Source: RYN-230 sp963713815 (lineage in GTDB: Bacteria; Actinomycetota; Actinomycetes; Streptosporangiales; Streptosporangiaceae). Taken from it: DNA of 64,000 nucleotides. The stretch covers positions 1-64,000 of the forward strand of contig CAVQNH010000032.1 in NCBI GenBank assembly GCA_963713815.1, read 5' to 3'. Below the pieces are notes generated by a model. That model ran no database searches, had not been told where the DNA came from, and was given only the letters and a program-made list of their open reading frames with translations. The stretch's first letter is position 1. Every line of letters starts with the position of its first letter. Below are positions 26,398 to 36,368 of the stretch, piece after piece. A program made the position numbers and the translations under genes.

Positions 26398-26736
26398 TCA
26401 TTCCCTCCGGCGCGCCCGCGAACCGATGACGCCGGCTGCCCGCCAGGCCAGGATCGACCGGTAGGAGAAGCCGGACAGAATCGACAGCGCGCTGGCGGCG
26501 GAACCGACCGAAAACGCCGAGGCCACCGAGCCAGCCGACCCGATAGACAAAATCGAACCGGCCGACCCGATCGAGAGAATCGAGCCGGCCGATCCAATGG
26601 ACAGGATCGAGCCGCTCGATCCGATACTCAGGATCGAGCCGGCTGAGCCTGCAGCCGACGGGCTGGCCGGTGAAGAGCCAGCGGACAACGATTTCTGGAT
26701 ACTCCGCATGGCGGCATTCTCGCAGCCCCCGCACAT
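26398..26736 (-). CDS. Small Ser/Gly/Ile nonapeptide-repeat protein, unknown function
   Basis: This 112-residue protein (or 103 from ATG 26,709) is built on a nine-residue repeat, GSILSIGSA. Four near-perfect copies and at least two looser ones (GSVASAFSV, GSAASALSI) follow an N-terminal MRSIQKSLSAGSSPASPSA. The C-terminus is FSYRSILAWRAAGVIGSRARRRE, part hydrophobic and strongly basic at the end. The strict small/hydrophobic alternation would suit a beta-solenoid or a self-assembling filament-like structure. I do not recognise a characterised family. The DNA repeat is 27 bp and also open on the other strand, but the low-complexity peptide with a basic tail makes this strand the likelier one. 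Confidence 0.6.
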   Translation of the reverse strand: MCGGCENAAMRSIQKSLSAGSSPASPSAAGSAGSILSIGSSGSILSIGSAGSILSIGSAGSILSIGSAGSVASAFSVGSAASALSILSGFSYRSILAWRAAGVIGSRARRRE

Positions 26737-26767
26737 CGCAAGGGTCAGCGGGACGCGCGGAAAACCG

Positions 26768-26938
26768 TCAGACGGGGCGGCCCGTCGCAGCCTCGAGGGA
26801 TTCGGGGTGCGCGCGACGGTAATGCTCGGTCAGGACTTCACTGGCCTGGCCGGGCTTGTGGGCGATGGTGCGCTGGCATATTTCGCAGCGCAGTACCGGA
26901 AGCTGAGTCACGGTAACGGGGAAGCGGGGATTACTCAT
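26768..26938 (-). CDS. Small zinc-finger-like protein, unknown function
   Basis: From ATG 26,938 this gives about 56 residues: MSNPRFPVTVTQLPVLRCEICQRTIAHKPGQ, then a helix ending LTEHYRRAHPESL. CEIC and H-x4-H form a plausible C2H2 zinc site, so a small nucleic-acid-binding or adaptor protein is possible. In-frame starts upstream (26,950, 26,977) cannot be excluded. It lies between the repeat protein and tag on the same strand. The zinc site is visible; any function is unknown. Confidence 0.55.
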   Translation of the reverse strand: MSNPRFPVTVTQLPVLRCEICQRTIAHKPGQASEVLTEHYRRAHPESLEAATGRPV

Positions 26939-26989
26939 CTCACGGTCCATGATGCCAGATCCGGCCGACCTGATCACCCCGCAACGCCG

Positions 26990-27592
26990 TTAAATACCAG
27001 CTCCCGGCCCCTTAGTCGGACAGGCACCGAGAGCCGGACAACTGGCCAGGTGATCGTTAACCAGGCCCGTCGCTTGCAGGAAGCTGTACGTGATCGTGGA
27101 CCCGACGAACGTGAAGCCGCGCCGTTTCAGGTCCTTGCTGACCCGGTCGGACAGCTCGGTCCGGGCGGGCAGGCCGGCCGTGGTGCGCGGGCGGTTGACC
27201 AGCGGCGTGCCGTCCACCCAGGCCCACAGGTAGCTGGCGAACGACCCGTGCTCCTCCTGGGTGGCCAGGAACGCCCGCGCGTTCCGCACGGTGCCCGCGA
27301 CCTTGAGCCGGTTGCGGACGATACCCGGGTCGGCCAGCAGCGCCGCCAGCTTGGCGTCGTCGTAGCGGGCGATCCGCCCGGGATCGAAGCCGTCCAGGAC
27401 GCGGCGGTAGTTGTCCCGCTTGCCGAGGATCGTGGACCAGGACAACCCGGCCTGGGCACCCTCGAGGATCAGCATCTCGAACAGGTAGCGGTCGTCCCGG
27501 GACGGCAGGCCCCACTCGTCGTCGTGGTAGGCGCGCATCGCGTCCGAGCCCTCGGCCCAGTCGCAGCGGTGCGGTGCGTCGGGTTCGTTCAT
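26990..27592 (-). CDS. tag: DNA-3-methyladenine glycosylase I
   Basis: This 200-residue Tag enzyme removes 3-methyladenine from alkylated DNA as the first step of base excision repair. The zinc ligands known for Tag are all present: Cys in RCDWAEG, His in YHDDEWG, His in VNDH and Cys in ASCP. The core YLFEMLILEGAQAGLSWSTILGKR holds the conserved Glu and the Trp that shape the base pocket. GSTITYSFLQATGLVNDH is the family C-terminal signature. I chose ATG 27,592 because RCDW follows it at the usual distance; a GTG further upstream would add ten residues. Confidence 0.94.
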   Translation of the reverse strand: MNEPDAPHRCDWAEGSDAMRAYHDDEWGLPSRDDRYLFEMLILEGAQAGLSWSTILGKRDNYRRVLDGFDPGRIARYDDAKLAALLADPGIVRNRLKVAGTVRNARAFLATQEEHGSFASYLWAWVDGTPLVNRPRTTAGLPARTELSDRVSKDLKRRGFTFVGSTITYSFLQATGLVNDHLASCPALGACPTKGPGAGI

Positions 27593-27629
27593 CACGCCCA
27601 GCGTCCCATGGGGCACCGACACTTCGTGG

Positions 27630-28781
27630 CTACCCCTCCGGCGGGCCGCCCGGCGCCGGGTCCGTGGCGGGCACCCCGAGCAGCTCCGCGAACCGGTCCA
27701 CCATCATGTCCCGGCCCTTGAGCTGGGCCACCATCTCCGGCGGGAGAAGGTCCTCGCTGCCGGGCCGCTGGCCTGATCCACCTTCCGGCCCGATCGGCAC
27801 GACGATCCCCGGCGGCGACAGCTCATACTCGGCCAGCGCGATGCCCGCCGCGTCCGGGCCCGCCTCGATGAGCGCCCGGATGTTGCCGGCCACGACCACC
27901 GCCTGCCGGCCCGCCGCGCCTGCCACCTTCCGGTCGGCGGTGGACACGTCGCCCAGCGCGAACACCCGGTCCTGGCCCGCGACCTGCAGCGTCGGGGTGA
28001 CCTCGATGTGCCCGTCCGCCCCGCGGGCCCCGGCGAGACCGCCGGCCAGGTAGTCGCTGACCGGGATGACGCCGTAGCAGCGGAACCAGATGTCGGCCGT
28101 CACCTCGGTGCCGGCCTGGGTCCGCACCGTGAAGGCCCCCGGCTCACCCGGCTCGGTGGGCGGCGCGGCCACCAGCGGGCTGCCCAGCAGCACCTGCACG
28201 CCCAGGTCGGCGAGCTGGCGGCGCAGCTCCGCCTTCAGCTCCGGCCGGAACGGGCCGCCGAGCACGTCGTCGGCCACATCGACCAGCGTCACCTGCTTGG
28301 ACGGCCAGACCGCCTTGATCTCCCCGGCCAGCTCGATGCCGACCGCCCCCGCGCCCACCAGCAGCACCCGGGCCGCGGCGGCCAGCGCCGCGTGGGTGCC
28401 CAGCGTCTTCTCGTGCGCGTCCACGGTGCGGTCCACGTCGCTCTTGGCCGGGAACGGGTAGCTGGACCCGGTGGCCAGCACCAGGTAGTCGGCCGCGAGT
28501 TCCTCTCCCGAGGCCAGCGTCACCCGGCCGGCGTCCACCTTCGCCGCCCGGTCCTGCACCACCCGGCCGTGGCTGAGCAGCCCGCCGTAGGGCAGGTAGA
28601 TCCGCGGCAGCCAGCCCGGGTCAACCAGGGCGCGCAGCGCGGCGACGTTGTGCACGAACGCGTCTTTCGGCTCGACCAGCACCACGTCGGCCACGTCATC
28701 GAGGGACTTGGCCACGTTGATCCCGGCGTAGCCGCCGCCGAGGACCACCACGGACGGCCGCGCCGGGGAAGGCTCGCTCAT
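27630..28781 (-). CDS. NAD(P)/FAD-dependent oxidoreductase (AIF/NDH-2-like)
   Basis: This 383-residue flavoprotein starts at ATG 28,781 with AGGAG 6 nt upstream. It carries the FAD motif VVVLGGGYAGINVAKSL, the second Rossmann motif VLLVGAGAVGIELAGEI for NAD(P)H, and FALGDVS, which contacts the flavin. It resembles the AIFM2/FSP1-like and type II NADH dehydrogenase group and has no redox-active Cys pair. A MarR-family regulator is transcribed divergently from the 93-base gap, a common arrangement in actinomycetes, so the enzyme is probably repressed by it and induced by a quinone-like or oxidising compound. Confidence 0.9.
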   Translation of the reverse strand: MSEPSPARPSVVVLGGGYAGINVAKSLDDVADVVLVEPKDAFVHNVAALRALVDPGWLPRIYLPYGGLLSHGRVVQDRAAKVDAGRVTLASGEELAADYLVLATGSSYPFPAKSDVDRTVDAHEKTLGTHAALAAAARVLLVGAGAVGIELAGEIKAVWPSKQVTLVDVADDVLGGPFRPELKAELRRQLADLGVQVLLGSPLVAAPPTEPGEPGAFTVRTQAGTEVTADIWFRCYGVIPVSDYLAGGLAGARGADGHIEVTPTLQVAGQDRVFALGDVSTADRKVAGAAGRQAVVVAGNIRALIEAGPDAAGIALAEYELSPPGIVVPIGPEGGSGQRPGSEDLLPPEMVAQLKGRDMMVDRFAELLGVPATDPAPGGPPEG

Positions 28782-28815
28782 CTGAGCTCCTGTTGTCATG
28801 TATTTAGTCTGCACC

Positions 28816-28828
28816 ACAGAACATCTGT
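28816..28828. promoter_or_regulatory. Palindrome ACAGA-ACA-TCTGT, candidate MarR operator
   Basis: A perfect 5-bp inverted repeat around a 3-bp centre lies between the divergent FAD oxidoreductase (start 28,781) and MarR gene (start 28,875), where an autoregulating MarR dimer would bind. TAGCCT at 28,863-28,868, seven bases before the MarR ATG, could be a -10 element for a leaderless transcript. Confidence 0.5.
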
Positions 28829-28874
28829 AAAGCAACTCATCGGCAGTCTAGCGGATCTGGGGTAGCCTGAACGC

Positions 28875-29444
28875 ATGGCGGCACCTTCCGGATCCCTGGC
28901 CGGGACCCAGGCTGCCCCCGTCCCGGACCCCGAGACCTGCGCCCTGAGCAACGACCTGGGCTGGGCACTCGGCGCCGTCTTCCGCGGCTATGTGAAGGCC
29001 GCCCACGAGGCCCTGGCCGGCCTCCCGGGCGGTCCCCGCGGTTACCAGGTCCTCGCCTCGGCCGCCGGGGACGAGCACCGCAGCCAGCAGGCGCTGGCCC
29101 AGCGCCTGGGCGTGGACCGTACCGTCATGACCTACCTGCTCGACGACCTCGAGGCCGCCGGGCTCATCGAGCGCCGCCCCGACCCGTCCGACCGGCGGGC
29201 CCGGCGGCTCGTGGCCACCCCGCACGGCCGCGACGCCCTCGCCCGCCTGGACCAGCAGCTGCACGCGGCCGAGGAGCAGCTGCTCAGCGGCCTGGACACC
29301 GGCGAGGACCGCCAGGTGTTCCGCAGGCTGCTGCGCCGCCTGGCCGTCCACGCCAGCGCGGGGGAGCCGGTCCAGACACCGTGCGAGGTCGCCGCCGACG
29401 TCGCCGCCGCGCAGCGCGCCGGCGGCGGCCCGCTGCCCTGCTAG
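28875..29444 (+). CDS. MarR-family transcriptional regulator
   Basis: This 189-residue protein has a MarR winged helix: helix-turn-helix QQALAQRLGVDRTVMTYLLDDLEAAGLIERR followed by the wing DPSDRRARRLVATPHG. The last ~30 residues (EVAADVAAAQRAGGGPLPC) extend beyond the usual fold. ATG 28,875 may be leaderless. It is divergent from the FAD oxidoreductase and overlaps none of its downstream neighbours. It is likely a repressor of the flavoprotein and perhaps of the cupin-SDR pair that follows; the ligand is unknown. Confidence 0.92.
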   Translation: MAAPSGSLAGTQAAPVPDPETCALSNDLGWALGAVFRGYVKAAHEALAGLPGGPRGYQVLASAAGDEHRSQQALAQRLGVDRTVMTYLLDDLEAAGLIERRPDPSDRRARRLVATPHGRDALARLDQQLHAAEEQLLSGLDTGEDRQVFRRLLRRLAVHASAGEPVQTPCEVAADVAAAQRAGGGPLPC

Positions 29445-29455
29445 CCTCCGGGCGC

Positions 29456-29845
29456 ATGACGGAGCAGATCTACGTGGGGAACGCGGCCGCCGACGCCCCG
29501 GCCGGCCGGGGCTGGCTGCTCGGGCACTTCCGGCCGGACGGCGATCCCCGCCGCAGCGACGACGTCGAGATCAAGTGGGCCATCCATCCCCCCGGTGACC
29601 GGCGCGCGCAGTGGGTCGCCGGGGAGCAGCGGTCGGCAGCGCTCATCCTGATCAGCGGCCGGTTCCGGGTCGAGCTCCCGGGCCGCAGCGTGCTGCTCGC
29701 CGAGCAGGGCGACTACGTGGTGTTCCACGGCGTCAGCCACTCCTGGCACGCGGAGGAGGCGTCGGTGGTGGTCGCGGTCCGCTGGCCTTCGCTGCCCGGC
29801 TACGGGCTCCCCCCGTCCGACAATGGAACGGGCGCCGTCAGCTAG
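29456..29845 (+). CDS. Single-domain cupin protein
   Basis: This 129-residue protein has the small beta-barrel look of cupins: ALILISGRFRVELPGRSVLLAEQGDYVVFHGVSHSWHAEEASVVVAVRW. The first cupin motif lacks its full His set. The second, GVSHSWHAEE, keeps His residues. ATG 29,456 lies 12 bp after the MarR stop. It is followed by an SDR gene with 9 bp between, so the three may be co-transcribed. Function is not predictable beyond sugar or small-molecule binding or isomerisation. Confidence 0.75.
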   Translation: MTEQIYVGNAAADAPAGRGWLLGHFRPDGDPRRSDDVEIKWAIHPPGDRRAQWVAGEQRSAALILISGRFRVELPGRSVLLAEQGDYVVFHGVSHSWHAEEASVVVAVRWPSLPGYGLPPSDNGTGAVS

Positions 29846-29854
29846 GAGGACAGG

Positions 29855-30616
29855 GTGCGGGTACTGGAGCGTTTTGCGCTGGATGGCCGCAAGGCCGTGG
29901 TCACCGGCGGGAATCAGGGACTGGGCAAGGCGTTTGCCGCCGCCCTGGGGCAGGCGGGCGCCGAGGTCATGATCGTGGCCCGGGACACCGGCCGGAACGC
30001 GGCGGCCGTTGCGGAGATGAAAGACGAGGGCCTGGCCGTGTCCGCGCTGGACGCGGACATCACCCGGGAGGCGGACGCGGTCATCGACGCCGCGGCCGCC
30101 CAGCTCGGCGGGCTGGACATCCTGGTCAACAACGCCGGCGTCTGCTACCACGGCGAGTCCTGGTCGGTCACCGACGAGGAGTGGGACGGCGTGTTCGACC
30201 TGAACGTCCGGGCGCTGTGGCGGTGCAGCCGGGCCGGCGGCCGTCACATGGCCGAGGGGGGCGGTGGCTCGATCATCAACGTGGGCTCGATCTCCGCGCT
30301 GATCGTGAACCGCCCGCAGTGGCAGCCCGCCTACAACGCGTCCAAGGCCGCGGTGCACCAGCTGACCAAGTCGCTGGCCGCGGAGTGGGCCAGCCTGGGC
30401 ATCCGGGTCAACGCGATCGCGCCCGGCTACGTGAAGACCGACATGGCCCCCGTGGACCGCCCGGAGTTCCGGCGGCACTGGATCGAGGACACCCCGCAGC
30501 AGCGGGCCGCGCTGCCCGAGGAGATCGCCCCGAGCGTGGTGTTCCTGGCCAGTCCCGCGTCCGCGTTCATGACCGGCTCGGTCCTCGTCATCGACGGGGG
30601 TTACACGATCTGGTGA
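29855..30616 (+). CDS. SDR-family NAD(P)-dependent oxidoreductase
   Basis: This 253-residue classical short-chain dehydrogenase starts at GTG 29,855 with a strong AGGAGG at 29,843-29,848. It has the cofactor motif TGGNQGLGKA, NNAGV, the catalytic Ser in VGSIS and YNASK carrying the catalytic Tyr and Lys. The C-terminal DGGYTIW is the usual end of gluconate-5-dehydrogenase / sorbose-reductase-like members, so a sugar or polyol substrate is likely. It is paired with the cupin upstream. The dispersed 18-mer begins 11 nt after its stop codon. Confidence 0.92.
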   Translation: MRVLERFALDGRKAVVTGGNQGLGKAFAAALGQAGAEVMIVARDTGRNAAAVAEMKDEGLAVSALDADITREADAVIDAAAAQLGGLDILVNNAGVCYHGESWSVTDEEWDGVFDLNVRALWRCSRAGGRHMAEGGGGSIINVGSISALIVNRPQWQPAYNASKAAVHQLTKSLAAEWASLGIRVNAIAPGYVKTDMAPVDRPEFRRHWIEDTPQQRAALPEEIAPSVVFLASPASAFMTGSVLVIDGGYTIW

Positions 30617-32009
30617 CGTGAACTTCGCCGCAACGAAAACCGTCCCGGGCCGGCCACACCAGGGAGGGTTGCGGGTCAGCGCCGCGGAAAGCGGGCGGCC
30701 CACCGGCTGGACCTGGCCGGCGGCGGGGGCCGGCCGTCGCCGTCGGAGCCATTGGAGCCGTCAGCGAGCCGTCGGAGCCATTGGAGCTGTCGGGGCCTGC
30801 CGGAGCGGTGCCGGGGGCGGCGTCCGGGCCCTCGCTGGCCTCGTCCGCCATGTCCGCCGGGCCATCGACCGCCTGGCCGGCCACCCCGGCCGCCGCCACC
30901 ACGGGATCCGTGGCCTGCCAGATCTCCCGGACGATGACCTGGAGGGCACCGGCGGCCGGGATGGCCAGCAGCGCCCCCACGAACGCCCCGAATATCCCGC
31001 CGATCCAGCTGCCGATCTCCCCGCCGACCAGGATGGACAGCAGCACCAGCAGCGGGTTGACCCGGACCGTGCGGCTCATCACGATCGGGTTCAGCACGTG
31101 GTTCTCGAGCTGGGTGTAGATGAGGAACACGACCAGCGTGATGATCCCGGCGGTCAGCGAGTGGGCCGCGGCGAACAGCACGGTGGGAATCCCGGCCAGC
31201 GCCCCGCCGATCATCGGCAGGAAGTCAACCAGCGCCACCCACAGCGCCCACAGGTACGGGAACGGCACACCGGTGACCAGCAGCGTGACGAACACCACCA
31301 CGCCCGCGATCACCGAGGTCAGGACGTTGCCGAGCATGTACCCGGTGACCGACCGGTTGACCTCGTGCGCGATCCGCCGGTAGCGCTCCGCCCGCTTCGG
31401 GTCCATCGAGCCCAGCAGGGCGGTCCGCATCTTCGGGGCTTCCAGCAGCAGGAGCAGGACCAGCACGAAGATGGTGAACAGCTCGAGCACCAGGGTCAGC
31501 GCGCCCTTGCCCAGGCTCAGGGCCGGCTTGGCCAGCCCCTCTCCGAAGTTCACCAGCTTGGGCGCGTTCTTGTTCACCCACGCCTGCACGTGGTACTTGA
31601 TGACGAGATGTCCGATCCAGCCCCGCCCGTGGGTCGCGGCGGCCACGTAGGTGGGCAGCTTCTGGGCCAGGTGGCTGATCCCGTTGGCCAGCGGGGAGCC
31701 GAACGCGAAGGCCAGGCCGGCGAAGACGATCAGGCCCCACAGGGTGACCACCGAGACCGCCCAGCCCCGGCGCGGGATCTTCCACCGCTGCAGGGCCACC
31801 ACGGCCGGGTTCAGGATCACCGCGATGAACGCGGCCACGATGATCAGCAGCAGCACGTCGCGGAGCCGGTAGACCACCTTGGCCAGCATGTAGACCGCGA
31901 TCACCACCAGCGCGACGGTCACGATGGTCCGCAGCGGGACCCCCTTGGCCTCCGCGGCTGCCCAGAGCCGGGCCCGCCGGGTCAGCGGTGGCCGGGAATT
32001 GTTGGTCAC
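30588..32009 (-). CDS. AI-2E-family transporter (8-TM membrane protein)
   Basis: GTG 32,009 (VTNNSRPPLTRRARLW) opens a 473-residue membrane protein with paired N-terminal helices. A periplasmic-like stretch follows, then a helix cluster with MIGGALAGIPTVLFAAA, a short motif after LVVFLIYTQLENHVLNPIVMSRTVRVNPLLVLLSILVGGEIGSWIGG, all characteristic of the AI-2E/PerM superfamily. AI-2 export is known for only some members, so the true substrate is open. After the last helix about 95 residues are Pro/Ala/Gly-rich. The frame runs through the dispersed 18-mer and overlaps the SDR 3' end by 29 bp, so the native stop may have been lost. Confidence 0.88.
   Translation of the reverse strand: MTNNSRPPLTRRARLWAAAEAKGVPLRTIVTVALVVIAVYMLAKVVYRLRDVLLLIIVAAFIAVILNPAVVALQRWKIPRRGWAVSVVTLWGLIVFAGLAFAFGSPLANGISHLAQKLPTYVAAATHGRGWIGHLVIKYHVQAWVNKNAPKLVNFGEGLAKPALSLGKGALTLVLELFTIFVLVLLLLLEAPKMRTALLGSMDPKRAERYRRIAHEVNRSVTGYMLGNVLTSVIAGVVVFVTLLVTGVPFPYLWALWVALVDFLPMIGGALAGIPTVLFAAAHSLTAGIITLVVFLIYTQLENHVLNPIVMSRTVRVNPLLVLLSILVGGEIGSWIGGIFGAFVGALLAIPAAGALQVIVREIWQATDPVVAAAGVAGQAVDGPADMADEASEGPDAAPGTAPAGPDSSNGSDGSLTAPMAPTATAGPRRRPGPAGGPPAFRGADPQPSLVWPARDGFRCGEVHVTRSCNPRR
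30628..30645 (+). repeat. Copy 2 of the dispersed 18-mer CCGCAACGAAAACCGTCC
   Basis: Identical to the copies at 888-905 (minus strand) and 57,075-57,092. It begins 11 nt after the SDR TGA (30,614-30,616), with spacer CGTGAACTTCG. GC-rich DNA (CCCGGGCCGGCC) follows. It is a 3' element for the SDR message and also lies in the C-terminal codons of the converging AI-2E-family frame. Confidence 0.85.
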
Positions 32010-32160
32010 CTGGCCATCATCGCAGCCCGAGCGGCGAGACGGGATAACCCGCCACTTGTGGGGAAACTGATCTCGGGGGCGCTGCTTTCCGCAGGGCGCC
32101 GGCCATGGCGGCCAGCACGGATTACCGGAACACTTAGGTACCGAAGGAAGGGAGCCCACC

Positions 32161-33816
<1,656 letters not shown>

Positions 33817-33826
33817 GGGGTGGGAG

Positions 33827-35065
33827 ATGGCAGATAAACGGGTTCTGGGCATCGTGCTGGCCGGGGGGGCCGGCAAGCGGCTGGCGCCGCTGACGGCCGA
33901 CCGGGCCAAGCCGGCCGTGCCGTTCGGCGGCATGTACCGGCTGGTCGACTTCGCGCTGTCCAACCTGGTCAACGCGGGGATCCTGCGGATCGCCGTGCTG
34001 ACCCAGTACAAGAGCCACAGCCTGGACCGGCACATCTCCACCACGTGGCGGATGAGCACGCTGCTCGGCAACTACGTGACGCCCGTGCCCGCCCAGCAGC
34101 GGCTCGGCCCGCACTGGTACACCGGGTCGGCCGACGCGATCTACCAGTCGCTGAACCTGATCTACGACGAGAGGCCCGACCTGGTCATCGTGTTCGGCGC
34201 GGATCACGTCTACCGGATGGACCCGCGGCAGATGATCGACCAGCACTGCGACCACGGGGCCGGGGTCACCGTCGCGGCCATCCCGGTGCCGCGCATGGAC
34301 GCCACCGCGTTCGGCGTGATCCAGGCGGCCGCGGACGGGCACACGCTCGAGGCGTTCCTGGAAAAGCCGGCCGACCCGCCCCCGCTGCCCGGCCGGCCCG
34401 ACGAGGCCTACGCCTCGATGGGCAACTACCTGTTCTCCACCGACGTGCTGGTCGAGGCGCTGCGCAAGGACGCCGCCAACCCGAACAGCCGCCACGACAT
34501 GGGCGGCGACATCATCCCGATGATGGTGGACGAGGGCTGCGCGCACGTCTACGACTTCATGACCAACAAGGTGCCCGGGGCGAGCGAGCGTGACGCCGGC
34601 TACTGGCGCGACGTCGGCACGCTGGACTCCTACTTCGAGGCACACATGGACCTGTGCGCGATCCATCCCGTGTTCAACCTCTATAACGCCCGGTGGCCGA
34701 TCCTGACCAACCCGTCGAACATGCCGCCGGCGAAGTTCGTGCACGACTCCGGGGATCGGGTCGGCCGGGCCATCGACAGCCTGGTCAGCAACGGCGTCAT
34801 CGTGTCCGGCGGCCTGGTCCGCGAGTCCGTGCTCTCCCCCGGCGTGCGGGTCAACAGCTGGTCGACGGTGGAGCGGTCGGTGATCCTGCACAACACGATC
34901 ATCGGCCGGCACGCCGTGGTCAGGGACACCATCCTGGACAAGAACGTCACCGTGCCCGAGGGCGTCACGATCGGCGTGGACAAGGATCATGACCGGGAAC
35001 GCGGCTTCGCGGTCTCCGACACCGGCATCACCGTGGTCGGCAAGAGCCAGAAAGTAACGGGATGA
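33827..35065 (+). CDS. glgC: Glucose-1-phosphate adenylyltransferase
   Basis: This 412-residue enzyme makes ADP-glucose from glucose-1-phosphate and ATP. It shows the nucleotide-binding start GIVLAGGAGKRLAPLTADRAKPAVPFGG, the metal Asp in FGADHVYRMD, the sugar-binding EKP and the NYLFSTD motif. A left-handed beta-helix C-terminus (VSGGLVRESVLSPGVRV, IIGRHAV) carries allosteric regulation in this family. ATG 33,827 is preceded by GGGGTGGGAG. It sits between pgm and glgA, overlapping the latter by 4 bp. Confidence 0.97.
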   Translation: MADKRVLGIVLAGGAGKRLAPLTADRAKPAVPFGGMYRLVDFALSNLVNAGILRIAVLTQYKSHSLDRHISTTWRMSTLLGNYVTPVPAQQRLGPHWYTGSADAIYQSLNLIYDERPDLVIVFGADHVYRMDPRQMIDQHCDHGAGVTVAAIPVPRMDATAFGVIQAAADGHTLEAFLEKPADPPPLPGRPDEAYASMGNYLFSTDVLVEALRKDAANPNSRHDMGGDIIPMMVDEGCAHVYDFMTNKVPGASERDAGYWRDVGTLDSYFEAHMDLCAIHPVFNLYNARWPILTNPSNMPPAKFVHDSGDRVGRAIDSLVSNGVIVSGGLVRESVLSPGVRVNSWSTVERSVILHNTIIGRHAVVRDTILDKNVTVPEGVTIGVDKDHDRERGFAVSDTGITVVGKSQKVTG

Positions 35066-36240
35066 CCGTGGCCGGCGGTCCCCCCGCGCCGGCCCGCGCA
35101 GACCGGCTCAGGGTGGCCCTGCTCACCCGCGAGTACCCGCCCGAGGTGTACGGCGGCGCGGGGGTGCACGTCACCTACCTGGCCCGGGAGCTGGCCGGGC
35201 TGGTCAACGTGACCGTGCACTGCCAGGGCGGGGAGCGGCCCGGGGCCGTGGCCCACCGGCCCTGGGACCTGCTGGCCGGGGCGAACCAGGCGCTGGCCAC
35301 CATCTCCACCGACCTGTCCATGACCGCCGCGGTGGGCGGCGCGGACCTGGTGCACTCGCACACCTGGTACGCCAACCTGGCCGGGCACCTGGCCTCGATG
35401 CTGTACGGGATCCCGCACGTGATGACGGTGCACTCGCTGGAGCCGCTGCGGCCGTGGAAGGCGGAGCAGCTCGGCGGCGGGTATGCCCTGTCCAGCTGGT
35501 GCGAGCGGGTGGCGGTCGAGTCCGCGGCCGCGGTCATCGCGGTGTCCGACGGGATGCGGGAGGACGTGCGGGCCGCCTACCCCGCGGTTGACCCGGACCG
35601 GATCCGGGTCATCCGGAACGGGATCGACACCCGGGAGTACGCACCGGACGACCGGACCGGGGTCCTGCACCGGTTCGGGGTGGACCCGTCGCGGCCGATG
35701 GTGATCTTCGTCGGCCGGATCACCCGGCAGAAGGGCGTCCCGGTCCTGCTCCGCGCGGCCGCCAGCCTGCCGCCGGAGGCGCAGCTGGTGCTGTGCGCCG
35801 GGCAGCCGGACACGCCGGAGCTGGCCGCCGAGGTCACGGCGCTGGTGACCAGCCTGCAGGCGAACCGTACCGGGGTGATCTGGATCCCGGAGATGCTGGC
35901 CAAGCCCGAGGTCATCCAGCTGCTCAGCCACGCCACGGCCTTCGCCTGCCCGTCGCTGTACGAGCCGCTGGGGATCGTCAACCTGGAGGCCATGGCCTGC
36001 GGCACGGCGGTGGTGGCCTCGCGGGTCGGCGGCATCCCCGAGGTGGTCGCCGACGGGGTAACCGGGCTGCTGGTCCCCCCGGACGACCCGGCCGCGCTGG
36101 CCGGGGCGCTGAACGCCGTGATCAGCGATCCCGCGCGGGCGGACGCCATGGGCGCGGCGGGCCGCAAGCGGGCCGCGGCCGAGTTCGGCTGGGACGCGAT
36201 CGCCGCGCAGACCGCGGCGCTGTACGCCGAGCTGTGCTAG
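35062..36240 (+). CDS. glgA: Actinobacterial GlgA (GT4 glycosyltransferase; maltose-1-phosphate / glycogen synthase)
   Basis: This 392-residue GT4 enzyme has the N-terminal REYPPEVYGGAGVHV and the C-terminal donor-site motif PSLYEPLGIVNLEAMACGTAVVAS with the family E-x7-E pair. In mycobacteria the homologue (GlgM) joins ADP-glucose and glucose-1-phosphate into maltose-1-phosphate for the GlgE pathway, so that is the likelier reaction than classic glycogen elongation (established for the homologue, inferred here). It overlaps glgC by 4 bp and ends at a strong GC hairpin. Confidence 0.94.
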   Translation: MTVAGGPPAPARADRLRVALLTREYPPEVYGGAGVHVTYLARELAGLVNVTVHCQGGERPGAVAHRPWDLLAGANQALATISTDLSMTAAVGGADLVHSHTWYANLAGHLASMLYGIPHVMTVHSLEPLRPWKAEQLGGGYALSSWCERVAVESAAAVIAVSDGMREDVRAAYPAVDPDRIRVIRNGIDTREYAPDDRTGVLHRFGVDPSRPMVIFVGRITRQKGVPVLLRAAASLPPEAQLVLCAGQPDTPELAAEVTALVTSLQANRTGVIWIPEMLAKPEVIQLLSHATAFACPSLYEPLGIVNLEAMACGTAVVASRVGGIPEVVADGVTGLLVPPDDPAALAGALNAVISDPARADAMGAAGRKRAAAEFGWDAIAAQTAALYAELC

Positions 36241-36241
36241 C

Positions 36242-36262
36242 CCGGGGGGGCGACCCCCCCGG
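36242..36262 (+). terminator. Strong hairpin after glgA
   Basis: A perfect 9-bp stem, CCGGGGGGG / CCCCCCCGG, with a 3-nt CGA loop starts 2 nt after the glgA TAG. No T-run follows, as is common in actinobacteria. The 107 bases between it and the stop of the convergent GST-like gene (36,369) hold no gene. Confidence 0.85.
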
Positions 36263-36368
36263 ACCCCCCACTTGCCCGCTCCGGTATGCACTTCATCTGC
36301 TGCGGCTGCCGGGTCAATCGCCGGCTCGGCGAGGACACGCCTGCGGCGCGCCTCCCCTCCCCGGCGAG

